Assembly: GCF_036327775.1 (NCBI RefSeq)
Contig: NZ_CP109598.1
Location: 5,716,001-5,780,000 of the forward strand
Direction: 5' to 3'
Length of the DNA: 64,000 bases
DNA from: Streptomyces sp. NBC_01498
GTDB lineage: Bacteria > Actinomycetota > Actinomycetes > Streptomycetales > Streptomycetaceae
The translations under genes were made by a program, and so were the position numbers. The notes beneath the pieces are model-generated. The model was not told the origin of the DNA. It made no database searches and saw only the letters and a program-made list of their open reading frames with translations. Shown piece after piece: positions 57,001-64,000 of this stretch (position 1 is its first letter; each line of letters begins with the position of its first letter).

Positions 57001-57765
57001 ATGGCAACCCTCGAAATCACCGACCTGCACGTCTCCGTCGCCGCGGAGGGCGGTGCCCGCGAGATCCTCAAGGGCGTCGACCTGACCGTCAAGCAGGGCG
57101 AGACCCACGCCATCATGGGCCCCAACGGCTCCGGCAAGTCGACCCTCGCGTACTCCATCGCGGGCCACCCCAAGTACACGATCACCGGTGGCACCGTGAC
57201 GCTGGACGGCGAGGACGTCCTGGAGATGACCGTCGACGAGCGCGCCCGCGCCGGCCTCTTCCTCGCGATGCAGTACCCCGTCGAGGTCCCCGGCGTCTCC
57301 GTCTCCAACTTCCTGCGCACCTCCGCCACCGCCATGCGCGGCGAGGCACCCAAGCTGCGTACCTGGGTGAAGGAGGTCAAGGGCGCGATGGAACAGCTCC
57401 AGATGGACCCGGCCTTCGCCGAGCGCAACGTCAACGAGGGCTTCTCCGGCGGCGAGAAGAAGCGCCACGAGATCCTTCAGCTCGAACTGCTCCGGCCCAA
57501 GGTCGCGATCCTCGACGAGACGGACTCCGGTCTGGACGTCGACGCGCTGCGCGTCGTCTCCGAGGGCGTCAACCGCGTCCGCGAGAGCGGCGAGGTCGGC
57601 ACGCTCCTCATCACGCACTACACGCGCATCCTGCGCTACATCAAGCCCGACTTCGTGCACGTCTTCGCCCAGGGCCGGATCGCCGAGTCCGGCGGCGCCG
57701 AGCTCGCCGACAAGCTGGAGAACGAGGGCTACGAGGCGTACGTGAAGGGCGGCGTGTCCCAGTGA
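57001..57765 (+). CDS. sufC: Fe-S cluster assembly ATPase SufC
   Basis: 254 residues from ATG 57001. Walker A IMGPNGSGKSTLAYSIAGHPKY, Q-loop FLAMQYPVEVPGVSVSNFLR, signature FSGGEKKRHEILQLELLRPKVAILDETDSGLDVDAL and H-loop LLITHYTRILRYIKPDFVHV. The ILDETDSGLD box is the SufC form of Walker B. It is an ABC-type ATPase without a membrane partner that drives conformational change in SufBD. Followed by 88 bases that can fold (CGCGAGGC at 57774-57781 with GCCTCGCG at 57817-57824), perhaps an RNA-processing or attenuation site before sufS. Confidence 0.98.
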   Translation: MATLEITDLHVSVAAEGGAREILKGVDLTVKQGETHAIMGPNGSGKSTLAYSIAGHPKYTITGGTVTLDGEDVLEMTVDERARAGLFLAMQYPVEVPGVSVSNFLRTSATAMRGEAPKLRTWVKEVKGAMEQLQMDPAFAERNVNEGFSGGEKKRHEILQLELLRPKVAILDETDSGLDVDALRVVSEGVNRVRESGEVGTLLITHYTRILRYIKPDFVHVFAQGRIAESGGAELADKLENEGYEAYVKGGVSQ

Positions 57766-57853
57766 GCGACGCACGCGAGGCCACCGGCCCGCGGCCGTCC
57801 CGCGACTCGCGGACGCGCCTCGCGGGCGGACAAGCGAACGAAAGGGCAGGCAC

Positions 57854-59128
57854 GTGACACAGCCGTCGAGCCTCCTCACCGGGTCGGGCCGATTCCTCGA
57901 CGAGGCGGTCCGCAAGGACTTCCCGCTGCTGGACCGCCTGGTCCACGACGGGAAGAAGATCGTTTACCTGGACAACGCGGCGACGTCCCAGAAGCCGCGC
58001 CAGGTCCTCGACGCCCTCAGCGAGTACTACGAGCAGCACAACGCCAACGTGCACCGCGGCGTCCATGTGCTCGCCGAGGAGGCCACGGCGCTGTACGAGG
58101 GCGCGCGGGACAAGGTGGCCGCCTTCATCAACGCGCCCAGCCGCGACGAGGTGATCTTCACCAAGAACGCCTCCGAGTCGCTGAACCTCGTGGCGAACAT
58201 GCTGGGCTGGGCCGACGAGCCCTACCGGGTGGACCACGAGACCGAGATCGTCATCACGGAGATGGAGCACCACTCCAACATCGTTCCGTGGCAGCTGCTC
58301 TCGCAGCGCACCGGGGCGAAGCTGAAGTGGTTCGGTCTCACCGACGACGGCCGCCTCGACCTGTCGAACATCGACGAGATCATCACCGAGAAGACGAAGA
58401 TCGTCTCCTTCGTGCTGATCTCGAACATCCTGGGCACGGTCAACCCGGTCGAGACGATCGTCCGGCGCGCCCAGGAGGTCGGCGCGCTCGTGCTGATCGA
58501 CGCCTCGCAGGCGGCGCCGCACGTGGCCGTCGACGTCCAGGCGCTCCAGGCCGACTTCGTGGCCTTCACCGGCCACAAGATGTGCGGACCGACCGGGATC
58601 GGCGTCCTGTGGGGCCGCCAGGAACTCCTGGAGGACCTTCCGCCGTTCCTCGGCGGCGGCGAGATGATCGAGACCGTGTCGATGAGCTCGTCCACGTACG
58701 CCCCGGCGCCGCACAAGTTCGAGGCGGGCACGCCCCCGATCGCCCAGGCCGTCGGCCTCGGCGCGGCCGTGGACTATCTCACCGCGATCGGCATGGACAA
58801 GATCGCGGCGCACGAGCACGCCCTCACCGAGTACGCGGTGAAACGGCTGCTCGACGTCCCCGACCTGCGGATCATCGGCCCGTCCTCGGCCGAGGAGCGC
58901 GGCGCCACGATCTCCTTCACACTCGGAGACATCCACCCGCACGACGTGGGCCAGGTACTGGACGAGCAGGGCATCGCCGTCCGGGTCGGACACCACTGCG
59001 CGCGTCCGGTCTGCCTGCGGTACGGAATTCCCGCGACCACGCGGGCGTCGTTCTATCTGTACTCCACGCGGTCCGAGGTCGACGCCCTGGTCGACGGGCT
59101 GGAGCACGTCCGTAATTTCTTCGGATGA
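57854..59128 (+). CDS. sufS: Cysteine desulfurase SufS
   Basis: 424 residues from GTG 57854. Pyridoxal-phosphate lysine in VAFTGHKMCGPTGIGVLWG; VYLDNAATSQKPRQVL, NANVHRGVHVLAEEAT, FTKNASESLNLVA, EMEHHSNIVPWQLL, LIDASQAAPHVAVDVQ; active cysteine in VRVGHHCARPVCLRYG. This is a group II enzyme that removes sulfur from cysteine as a persulfide. The SufU protein encoded next is its usual sulfur acceptor in Gram-positive bacteria. 11 bp separate it from sufU. Confidence 0.98.
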   Translation: MTQPSSLLTGSGRFLDEAVRKDFPLLDRLVHDGKKIVYLDNAATSQKPRQVLDALSEYYEQHNANVHRGVHVLAEEATALYEGARDKVAAFINAPSRDEVIFTKNASESLNLVANMLGWADEPYRVDHETEIVITEMEHHSNIVPWQLLSQRTGAKLKWFGLTDDGRLDLSNIDEIITEKTKIVSFVLISNILGTVNPVETIVRRAQEVGALVLIDASQAAPHVAVDVQALQADFVAFTGHKMCGPTGIGVLWGRQELLEDLPPFLGGGEMIETVSMSSSTYAPAPHKFEAGTPPIAQAVGLGAAVDYLTAIGMDKIAAHEHALTEYAVKRLLDVPDLRIIGPSSAEERGATISFTLGDIHPHDVGQVLDEQGIAVRVGHHCARPVCLRYGIPATTRASFYLYSTRSEVDALVDGLEHVRNFFG

Positions 59129-59139
59129 GGGATTGACCG

Positions 59140-59604
59140 GTGAAGCTGGATTCCATGTACCAGGACGTCATCCTGGATCACTACAAGCACCCCCACGGAC
59201 GCGGTCTGCGGGACGGCGACGCCGAGGTGCACCACGTCAATCCGACGTGCGGCGACGAGATCACGCTGCGGGTGAAGTACGACGGCACCCGGATCGAGGA
59301 CGTGTCGTACGAGGGCCAGGGCTGCTCCATCAGCCAGGCCAGCGCGTCCGTGCTCAACGACCTGCTGGTCGGCAAGGACCTCGCCGACGCGCAGAAGATC
59401 CAGGGCACCTTCCTGGAGCTGATGCAGTCCAAGGGCCGGATCGAGCCCGACGACGCGATGGAGGAGGTGCTGGAGGACGCCGTGGCGTTCGCCGGCGTCT
59501 CGAAATATCCCGCCCGTGTGAAGTGCGCGCTGCTGAGCTGGATGGCGTGGAAGGACGCGACGGCCCAGGCACTGGGCGACACCGCGCAGAAGGAGACGGC
59601 ATGA
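59140..59604 (+). CDS. sufU: Zn-dependent sulfurtransferase / scaffold SufU
   Basis: 154 residues from GTG 59140, with GAGGGA upstream. Three conserved cysteines with Asp: HHVNPTCGDEITLRV, YEGQGCSISQASASVLNDLL and PARVKCALLSW; the stretch EDVSYEGQGC marks the SufU branch with its typical insertion (AQKIQGTFLELMQ...). The zinc-bound site accepts the persulfide from SufS. No frataxin or HscA genes are present, as expected for a SUF system. Its stop overlaps the sufT start (ATGA). Confidence 0.96.
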   Translation: MKLDSMYQDVILDHYKHPHGRGLRDGDAEVHHVNPTCGDEITLRVKYDGTRIEDVSYEGQGCSISQASASVLNDLLVGKDLADAQKIQGTFLELMQSKGRIEPDDAMEEVLEDAVAFAGVSKYPARVKCALLSWMAWKDATAQALGDTAQKETA

Positions 59605-59939
59605 GCGAGAACGAGACCGTGACGATGAAGCCCGCCTCCGAGGAGGAGGTCCGCGAGGCGCTGTACGACGTCGTGGACCCCGAGCTGGGGATCGACGTCG
59701 TCAATCTGGGCCTGATCTACGGCGTCCACATCGACGAGTCCAACGTCGCCACCCTCGACATGACACTGACGTCGGCGGCCTGTCCGCTGACCGACGTGAT
59801 CGAGGACCAGGCGAAGTCGGCGACCGAGGGACTGGTCAGCGAGCTGAAGATCAACTGGGTCTGGATGCCCCCGTGGGGCCCCGACAAGATCACGGACGAC
59901 GGCCGCGAGCAGCTGCGCGCGCTGGGCTTCAACGTCTGA
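59601..59939 (+). CDS. sufT: SufT / MIP18-family (DUF59) Fe-S assembly protein
   Basis: 112 residues from ATG 59601, with AAGGAG six bases upstream. It contains VREALYDVVDPELGIDVVNLGLIYGVHIDE and MTLTSAACPLTDVIEDQ, with the conserved Cys of SAACP, and ends KITDDGREQLRALGFNV. Proteins of this family help to mature Fe-S proteins in bacteria (SufT) and eukaryotes (Cia2). Last gene of the suf operon, followed by a G-rich repeat and a long hairpin terminator. Confidence 0.95.
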   Translation: MSENETVTMKPASEEEVREALYDVVDPELGIDVVNLGLIYGVHIDESNVATLDMTLTSAACPLTDVIEDQAKSATEGLVSELKINWVWMPPWGPDKITDDGREQLRALGFNV

Positions 59940-59947
59940 GCTAGTCG

Positions 59948-60008
59948 CTGCCCGGCCCGGCTGCCCGGCCCGGCTGCCCGGCCCGGCTGTCCGGCCCGGC
60001 TGCCCGGG
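59948..60008 (-). repeat. 13-bp tandem repeat with G-quadruplex potential
   Basis: The unit CTGCCCGGCCCGG is repeated about 4.7 times with one substitution, starting nine bases after sufT. On the minus strand each unit gives GGG-CC-GGG with five-base spacers, which meets the four-GGG-run rule several times over. Confidence 0.92.
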
Positions 60009-60028
60009 CTGGTCGCCCGACCGCGTGA

Positions 60029-60072
60029 CGAAGGCGTGGTGCGTCCCCTGGCGGGGGCGTGCCACGCCTTCG
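60029..60072 (+). terminator. suf operon terminator
   Basis: CGAAGGCGTGG (60029-60039) pairs with CCACGCCTTCG (60062-60072); inner bases continue to a stem of about 20 bp with three G-T pairs and a four-base loop. The rest of the 377-base gap to the SMR gene shows no gene. Confidence 0.85.
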
Positions 60073-60280
60073 CGTATGCCGGCCCCGGTGCCGTCCCGTC
60101 GCGCCGCCGGCGCCTTCGCGTTTCGCGCGACGCCGGACACCGTTCGCGCCGTGGTGCACCGGTCAGGACGTCGGCCGCGGGGAACCCGCGGCCTGCGGGT
60201 GCCGGGCCCACGGACAGGGCTCCCGGGGATGCGGGGGCGCGGGAACGTGGCCGCTCGGGCAGATGGACGGGGGCCTTTAT

Positions 60281-60317
60281 GTACGCGCGTACGCAGCCGT
60301 GCGTACCCTCGTACGCA
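60281..60317. promoter_or_regulatory. Twin palindromes before the SMR pump: probable TetR operator
   Basis: GTACGCGCGTAC (60281-60292) is a perfect palindrome. TGCGTAC-CCTC-GTACGCA (60300-60317) is a perfect interrupted one that reaches into the start codon. The shared GTACG half-sites suit two TetR dimers. CTTTAT (60275-60280) just upstream could be the -10 box. Confidence 0.6.
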
Positions 60318-60643
60318 TGGGACTGGGATACGCACTGCTCGCCGTGGCGATCGCGGCGGAGGTGGCCGGGACGACGGCCATGAAGTACAGCGAGGGGTTC
60401 ACCCGGCTCTGGCCGTCGCTGGGGGCCGTGGGCGGGTACCTGGTGGCGTTCGTGCTGCTCGCGCAGACGTTGAAAACCCTTTCCGTCGGCACCGCGTACG
60501 CGATCTGGGCGGGCGTCGGTACCGCCGCCGTCGCGGCCATCGGGATGGTCTTCCTCAGTGAGGCGGCCACCCCCGCCAAGCTCGCCGGTATCGCCCTGGT
60601 CATCGCCGGGGTCGTCCTGCTCAACGTGGGCGGGGCCCACTGA
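60317..60643 (+). CDS. SMR-family multidrug/quaternary-ammonium efflux protein
   Basis: 108 residues from ATG 60317. Four membrane helices; the essential Glu is in AVAIAAEVAGTTAMKYSEGFTRLWPS, then LVAFVLLAQTLKTLSVGTAYAIWAGVGTAAVAAIGMVFLSEA. The AYAIWAGVG sequence follows EmrE/QacC-type pumps rather than the guanidine exporter Gdx. It works as an antiparallel dimer exchanging protons for lipophilic cations. Its stop shares bases with the TetR start (TGATG), and operator-like palindromes lie at its own start, so it is probably repressed by that neighbour. Confidence 0.94.
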   Translation: MGLGYALLAVAIAAEVAGTTAMKYSEGFTRLWPSLGAVGGYLVAFVLLAQTLKTLSVGTAYAIWAGVGTAAVAAIGMVFLSEAATPAKLAGIALVIAGVVLLNVGGAH

Positions 60644-61212
60644 TGGCCCGGCGGTACGACCCCGGGCGGCGGCAGCGGATCATCGACGCGGCGCTCCGGG
60701 TGGTCGGGCGAGCGGGGATCGCCGGGCTGAGTCACCGGACCGTCGCCGCCGAGGCCGATGTGCCGCTCGGCTCCACGACGTACCACTTCGCGTCCCTGGA
60801 CGAGCTGTTGGTCGCCGCGCTGCGACAGGCCAACGAGGGCTTCGCCGCCGCCGTCACCGGGAGCGCCGTCCGCACCGACCCGGAGTGCGACCTCGCGGCC
60901 GAGCTGGCCCGGCTCACCGGGCAGTGGCTGGCGGCGGACCGGGCGGGCGTCGAGCTGGAGTACGAGCTGTATCTCGCCGCCCTGCGCCGTCCCGCCCTGC
61001 GGCCGGTGGCCGCCGAGTGGTGCGACGAGGTCGTACGGGCCCTGGCCGGCCGGGTCGACGCCGGTACGGCCCGCGCGCTGGCCGCCGTACTCGACGGGGT
61101 CTGCCTCCATGTCCTGCTCACCGGGCGGGAGTACGACGCCGGGCACACGGCCGAGACGCTGCGCCGGGTTCTCGCCGGGGCGTCCCCGGGCGGCGCCCTT
61201 GGCGTCACGTGA
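60643..61212 (+). CDS. TetR-family transcriptional regulator
   Basis: 189 residues from ATG 60643, coupled to the SMR gene. The N-terminal helix-turn-helix is RQRIIDAALRVVGRAGIAGLSHRTVAAEADVPLGSTTYHFASLDELLVAALRQ, a typical TetR DNA-binding domain; the C-terminal helices (FAAAVTGSAVRTDPECDLAAELARLTGQWLA...) make the ligand and dimer part. It most likely represses the pump-regulator pair through the GTACG palindromes and is released by pump substrates (inference from gene order). Confidence 0.92.
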   Translation: MARRYDPGRRQRIIDAALRVVGRAGIAGLSHRTVAAEADVPLGSTTYHFASLDELLVAALRQANEGFAAAVTGSAVRTDPECDLAAELARLTGQWLAADRAGVELEYELYLAALRRPALRPVAAEWCDEVVRALAGRVDAGTARALAAVLDGVCLHVLLTGREYDAGHTAETLRRVLAGASPGGALGVT

Positions 61213-61235
61213 GCTGTTGCCGGTAACTTGACGGG

Positions 61236-61640
61236 ATGAGCGTTCCGCCCGACATGCCCGACCCCGCTTCGACCGACCCCGCTTCGACCGAACCCGGCGC
61301 GCCCGAACTCGTCGTGACCGGACCGGAGTCCACGCGCGCGACCGGCGTTGTGCCGGGCCCCGCGACCGGACCTTCGACCGCCGCTGCTTCGGCCGTTCCT
61401 TCCGCCGCGCCGGAGCCCACCGCGAAGCCCGCGACGGAGCACGCGGTGGCCATCGGGCCGGAGATCACCTACGCCGAGTGCCGGCAGTGCGGCACGCTCA
61501 TCGCCGGGCTCGACGGCCGCTACAGCTGTGGCGTCTGCGGCTGGGTGAACCACCACTCCGAGGGACACCGCACCCTGCCCCGCGCCGAGGACGACACCGA
61601 CCGCGCGCCGGGCCACATCGACGGCAACCGGCTCGGCTGA
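61236..61640 (+). CDS. Zinc-ribbon hypothetical protein
   Basis: 134 residues from ATG 61236. The first 70 residues are Pro/Ala/Thr/Ser-rich and low-complexity (PASTDPASTEPGAPE repeats). The C-terminal part, EITYAECRQCGTLIAGLDGRYSCGVCGWVNHHSEGH, has two CxxC pairs (CRQC, CGVC) for a zinc ribbon. There is no family name I can defend; such small ribbons often bind protein or nucleic acid. It lies alone between the TetR gene and the sigma-factor gene, 23 bp after the former. TAACTT at 61224-61229 directly before the start may be a -10 element of a leaderless or short-leader message. Confidence 0.75.
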   Translation: MSVPPDMPDPASTDPASTEPGAPELVVTGPESTRATGVVPGPATGPSTAAASAVPSAAPEPTAKPATEHAVAIGPEITYAECRQCGTLIAGLDGRYSCGVCGWVNHHSEGHRTLPRAEDDTDRAPGHIDGNRLG

Positions 61641-61755
61641 ACCGGCGCGGGCGCCCCGCCCGCCGGCACGCGCGTCGCGTGAACCCGTCACGGCACATCG
61701 GGAAACAGGCAGTGGAAGCACGACCACACCTGGACATGCCGCAGACGGAGGGCCT

Positions 61756-62358
61756 GTGACCGGAATACCCCCGGACGGCGACGACGCAGCCGTCATCAGC
61801 CAATCCCAGGAGCGCCCCGAGATATTCGCGCTCCTCTACGACCGGTACGCCCCCGACATCCACCGCTACGCCGCCCGCCGGCTCGGCGACGGCGCGGCCG
61901 ACGACATCACCGCCGAAACCTTCCTGACGGCCTTCCGCCTCCGTGCCCGGTACGACACCACGCGGGAGAACGCCCGGCCCTGGCTGTACGGCATCGCGGC
62001 CAATCTGATCGGCAAGCAACGCCGCGCGGAGGTACGGGGCTTGCGCGCACTCGCGCGTACCGGTCGCGACCCCGTGGCCGAGTCCTGGGTCGAGCACGCC
62101 GACAGCCGGGTCACCGCCGAGGCCGCGCAGGCCGCGCTCGCCGGGGCCGTCGCCGGTCTGTCCGGCGGGGACCGGCACGTCCTGCTGCTGGTCGCCTGGG
62201 CGGACTTCAGCTATCAGGAAGTCGCCGACGCGCTCTCCCTGCCGATCGGCACGGTCCGCTCCCGGCTCAACAGGGCCCGGCGCAAGGTACGTACGGCGCT
62301 GGGCGGCGACGACCCCACCCGAGTGACAGACGTTGCGGAGGCGACGAGCCATGGATGA
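61756..62358 (+). CDS. ECF-type RNA polymerase sigma factor
   Basis: 200 residues from GTG 61756, with GGAGGG upstream. Region 2: FALLYDRYAPDIHRYAARRLGDGAADDITAETFLTAFR and NARPWLYGIAANLIGKQRR, the -10-recognition helix. Region 4: AVAGLSGGDRHVLLLVAWADFSYQEVADALSLPIGTVRSRLNRARRKVR, the -35 helix-turn-helix. Region 3 is absent, as in all ECF sigmas. It overlaps the next gene by eight bases, the normal sigma/partner order. The stimulus is unknown; the partner suggests envelope stress. Confidence 0.95.
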   Translation: MTGIPPDGDDAAVISQSQERPEIFALLYDRYAPDIHRYAARRLGDGAADDITAETFLTAFRLRARYDTTRENARPWLYGIAANLIGKQRRAEVRGLRALARTGRDPVAESWVEHADSRVTAEAAQAALAGAVAGLSGGDRHVLLLVAWADFSYQEVADALSLPIGTVRSRLNRARRKVRTALGGDDPTRVTDVAEATSHG

Positions 62359-63469
62359 GACGACGATCGTCGGCGAACTGCGCGCCGATGCACCGCTTCC
62401 CGACCGCGCCAGGCTGGCACCGGGCCGGCAACGGCTGCTCGACTCGGCGCGGTCGGGCGGCGGCCGGGTCCGCGGGCTGCGCTCCGACTGGCGTACGGCG
62501 GCGGCCGGCGCCGTGGTCGCGATCACGGTGGCCGCTGTGACGACCACCCTGCTGGTGGGGGGCGACGGGCACGACCGGGCGCCCGTGTCGCTGGTGGGCG
62601 GAGCGGGGAAGGTCGGCAGCGCGAGGGACGTCCTGCTGGACGCCGCCGCGATGGTGGAGGACGACCCGGTGCCGAGGCCCGGCGCCGAGCAGTGGATCTA
62701 CACCCGCGAGAGCACCTACAACGCGTCTATGAGCGGGAGCAGCGGCATCATGATCCCGCTCGATCCCGGCCAGGAGCCCCCGCCGGGGGCGACGCCCACG
62801 CACATGCCCGGTGTGGGGAGGAGCGTTTTCCTGACCGGCCCCGGGCCGCACGAGGTCGAGGAGTGGACGCCCTTCGCCGACCCGGCGGCGGAGAAGGGAA
62901 AGAAGGACGACGACTACTCCGCCCGTGAGATCTTCGCCTTCCTCGCCGATCTGCCCGACGACCCGGAGAAGGTGCTCGACAAGGTCCTGGCGTTCTACCC
63001 GACCGGCCCCGCGAGCGCGGAGACGCCCGAGGAGCACGCGTTCCGGGCACTCGGACTGCTGACCACCGAGCAGCCGATCGTCCATCCCGAGGGGCTGGCG
63101 AAGGTCTACCGCGCGATGGCCGGGGTCCCCGGCTTGAAGGCGGGCCGGGTCACCGACACGGCGGGCCGGGAGACGGTCGCCATCGGCCGGAAGGAGTCCG
63201 GAGGCGCCGGCAAGGACGCCGACATCCGGATGTATCTGCTGGATCCGGCGACGGGTCTGCCGGTCGGTGAGCTGTGGACGGCGGGCAAGGACAGCCCCAC
63301 TCCCGGCGAGGGAGGCAGCGAGGGAGGCAGCGAGGGGGACAGCGAGGGGAAGGGCGCCGGGGGACGGCCCTTGCCCGGCAAGGGCCCCGGATGGAAGAAG
63401 GGCGACGTCTACATGGCGAACCTGGTGCTGGAGTCGGCTCTGGTCGCCGAGGAACACGAGCGACCCTGA
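62351..63469 (+). CDS. CU044_5270-type membrane partner of the ECF sigma factor
   Basis: 372 residues from ATG 62351. A cytosolic first 45 residues (ETTIVGELRADAPLPDRARLAPGRQRLLDSARSG) precedes one membrane helix (AAAGAVVAITVAAVTTTLLVGG); the rest is extracytoplasmic. It contains EQWIYTRESTYNAS, EEWTPFADP, EIFAFLADLPDDPEKVLDKV and MYLLDPATGLPVGE blocks of the actinobacterial CU044_5270 family, which accompany ECF sigma genes. The topology is that of an anti-sigma factor, but no zinc-binding HxxxCxxC is seen, so the inhibitory role is unproven. A Gly/Ser/Glu-rich repeat (EGGSEGGSEGDSEG) lies near residue 325. Confidence 0.85.
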   Translation: MDETTIVGELRADAPLPDRARLAPGRQRLLDSARSGGGRVRGLRSDWRTAAAGAVVAITVAAVTTTLLVGGDGHDRAPVSLVGGAGKVGSARDVLLDAAAMVEDDPVPRPGAEQWIYTRESTYNASMSGSSGIMIPLDPGQEPPPGATPTHMPGVGRSVFLTGPGPHEVEEWTPFADPAAEKGKKDDDYSAREIFAFLADLPDDPEKVLDKVLAFYPTGPASAETPEEHAFRALGLLTTEQPIVHPEGLAKVYRAMAGVPGLKAGRVTDTAGRETVAIGRKESGGAGKDADIRMYLLDPATGLPVGELWTAGKDSPTPGEGGSEGGSEGDSEGKGAGGRPLPGKGPGWKKGDVYMANLVLESALVAEEHERP

Positions 63470-63588
63470 GTCCACGACGGCCGTCGAGTTCGCGCGAGCG
63501 CCTCTGCCGCGACGGCCGTTGAGCCGCCGGGGGCGCACCACGAGGGCGCCGTCGGAGCGCGGGGCCCCTCGGACCGTGGGAGCGGCCG

Positions 63589-63624
63589 CCCGTACGCCGA
63601 GACCGGTTGGCCTCGGCGTACGGG
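63589..63624. terminator. Terminator between the sigma operon and dapD
   Basis: CCCGTACGCCGAG (63589-63601) and CTCGGCGTACGGG (63612-63624) form a perfect 13-bp stem with a ten-base loop. TAGGTT (63632-63637) follows seven bases later and may be the dapD -10 element. Confidence 0.82.
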
Positions 63625-63643
63625 TGCCCGTTAGGTTTCGCTC

Positions 63644-64000
63644 ATGACCGACACGACTGCTATTCGCACCACCGGCGCCGTCGCCGCCGGGCTCGCCACC
63701 CTCACCGCGGACGGCACCGTCCTCGACACCTGGTACCCCGCCCCCGCCCTGGCCGACGAGCCGGGCCCGGCCGGCACCGAGCGGCTGGACGCCGGCCGCG
63801 CCGCCGAACTGCTCGGAGACGCCGCAGGCAAGGCCACCGGCCCCGACACCCGGCGCGGCGTCGAGGTCGTAGCCGTCCGTACGGTCATCGCCTCGCTGGA
63901 CGACAAGCCGCTCGACGCCCACGACGCCTACCTGCGGCTGCACCTGCTCAGCCACCGGCTGGTCAAGCCGCACGGCCAGAACCTCGACGGACTCTTCGGC
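63644..64000 (+). CDS. dapD: Tetrahydrodipicolinate N-succinyltransferase (5' part)
   Basis: 119 residues from ATG 63644 to the window edge, no stop. The N-terminus MTDTTAIRTTGAVAAGLATLTADGTVLDTWYP and the block VEVVAVRTVIASLDDKPLDAHDAYLRLHLLSHRLVKPHGQNLDGLFG are those of actinobacterial DapD. The left-handed beta-helix catalytic part lies beyond the window. The enzyme adds succinate to tetrahydrodipicolinate on the way to diaminopimelate and lysine. No ribosome site is present, and TAGGTT ends six bases before the ATG, so the message is probably leaderless. Confidence 0.88.
   Translation, partial: MTDTTAIRTTGAVAAGLATLTADGTVLDTWYPAPALADEPGPAGTERLDAGRAAELLGDAAGKATGPDTRRGVEVVAVRTVIASLDDKPLDAHDAYLRLHLLSHRLVKPHGQNLDGLFG

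Overview
This is GC-rich actinobacterial chromosome, almost certainly Streptomyces or a close relative. The grounds are frequent GTG/TTG starts, strong third-position GC bias, mycothiol-type enzymes, RbpA, OpcA, WhiA, SufR and long GC-rich hairpin terminators. The gene order is also the conserved Streptomyces core order: uvrB ... uvrA ... uvrC-rapZ-yvcK-whiA ... gap-pgk-tpiA-secG ... pgi ... pgl-opcA-zwf-tal-tkt / ctaB ... ctaA ... sufR-sufBD-Rieske-sufCSU-sufT.

Layout. (1) 1-3.4 kb: the 5' part of a pseudouridine-phosphate glycosidase gene, an O6-alkylguanine transferase, a secreted glycerophosphodiesterase and an MHYT membrane sensor. (2) 3.4-10 kb: uvrB, then a tellurium-resistance-like set (TerD, a TerD protein fused to a large C-terminal module, TerC). 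The terC leader looks like a yybP-ykoY manganese riboswitch. (3) 10-14.7 kb: a metallo-hydrolase and a mycothiol-type hydrolase/isomerase, divergent from uvrA. (4) 14.7-21.5 kb: a compact non-ribosomal peptide locus (free carrier protein, free adenylation enzyme, C-A-T-R synthetase) between the uvrA terminator and a convergent PfkB kinase. It is the most likely accessory, undescribed system in the window. (5) 21.5-31 kb: kinase, Tat-type Rieske lipoprotein, the overlapping uvrC-rapZ-yvcK-whiA genes and a secreted M14 carboxypeptidase. (6) 31-48 kb: central carbon metabolism (glycolytic gap, pgk, tpiA, pgi; on the minus strand tkt-tal-zwf-opcA-pgl) with secG, rbpA, an MFS pump and two PH-domain membrane proteins. 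(7) 48-53 kb: heme O/A synthesis (ctaB, ctaA), a small unknown protein, several tandem-repeat tracts and an ABC exporter. (8) 53-60 kb: the SUF Fe-S assembly operon. (9) 60-64 kb: an SMR efflux pump with its TetR regulator, a zinc-ribbon protein, an ECF sigma factor with its membrane partner, and the start of dapD.

How genes work together. The uvrABC products plus the alkyltransferase cover bulky and alkyl DNA damage. gap/pgk/tpiA/pgi and zwf/opcA/pgl/tal/tkt connect glycolysis with the NADPH-yielding pentose phosphate pathway; RapZ and YvcK homologues sit next to whiA. ctaB/ctaA make heme A for cytochrome oxidase, and the SUF operon with its SufR repressor supplies Fe-S clusters. The NRPS genes together encode A, T, C, A, T, R, which in one-protein form makes dipeptide aldehydes that cyclise to pyrazinones.

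Intergenic DNA is unusually informative. It holds perfect long-stem terminators, G-quadruplex-prone tracts, a 102-bp minisatellite, a 189-bp-period duplication of a dispersed repeat, and three cases in which the end of a gene including its stop codon has been duplicated. All calls come from reading the sequence; no database search was possible.
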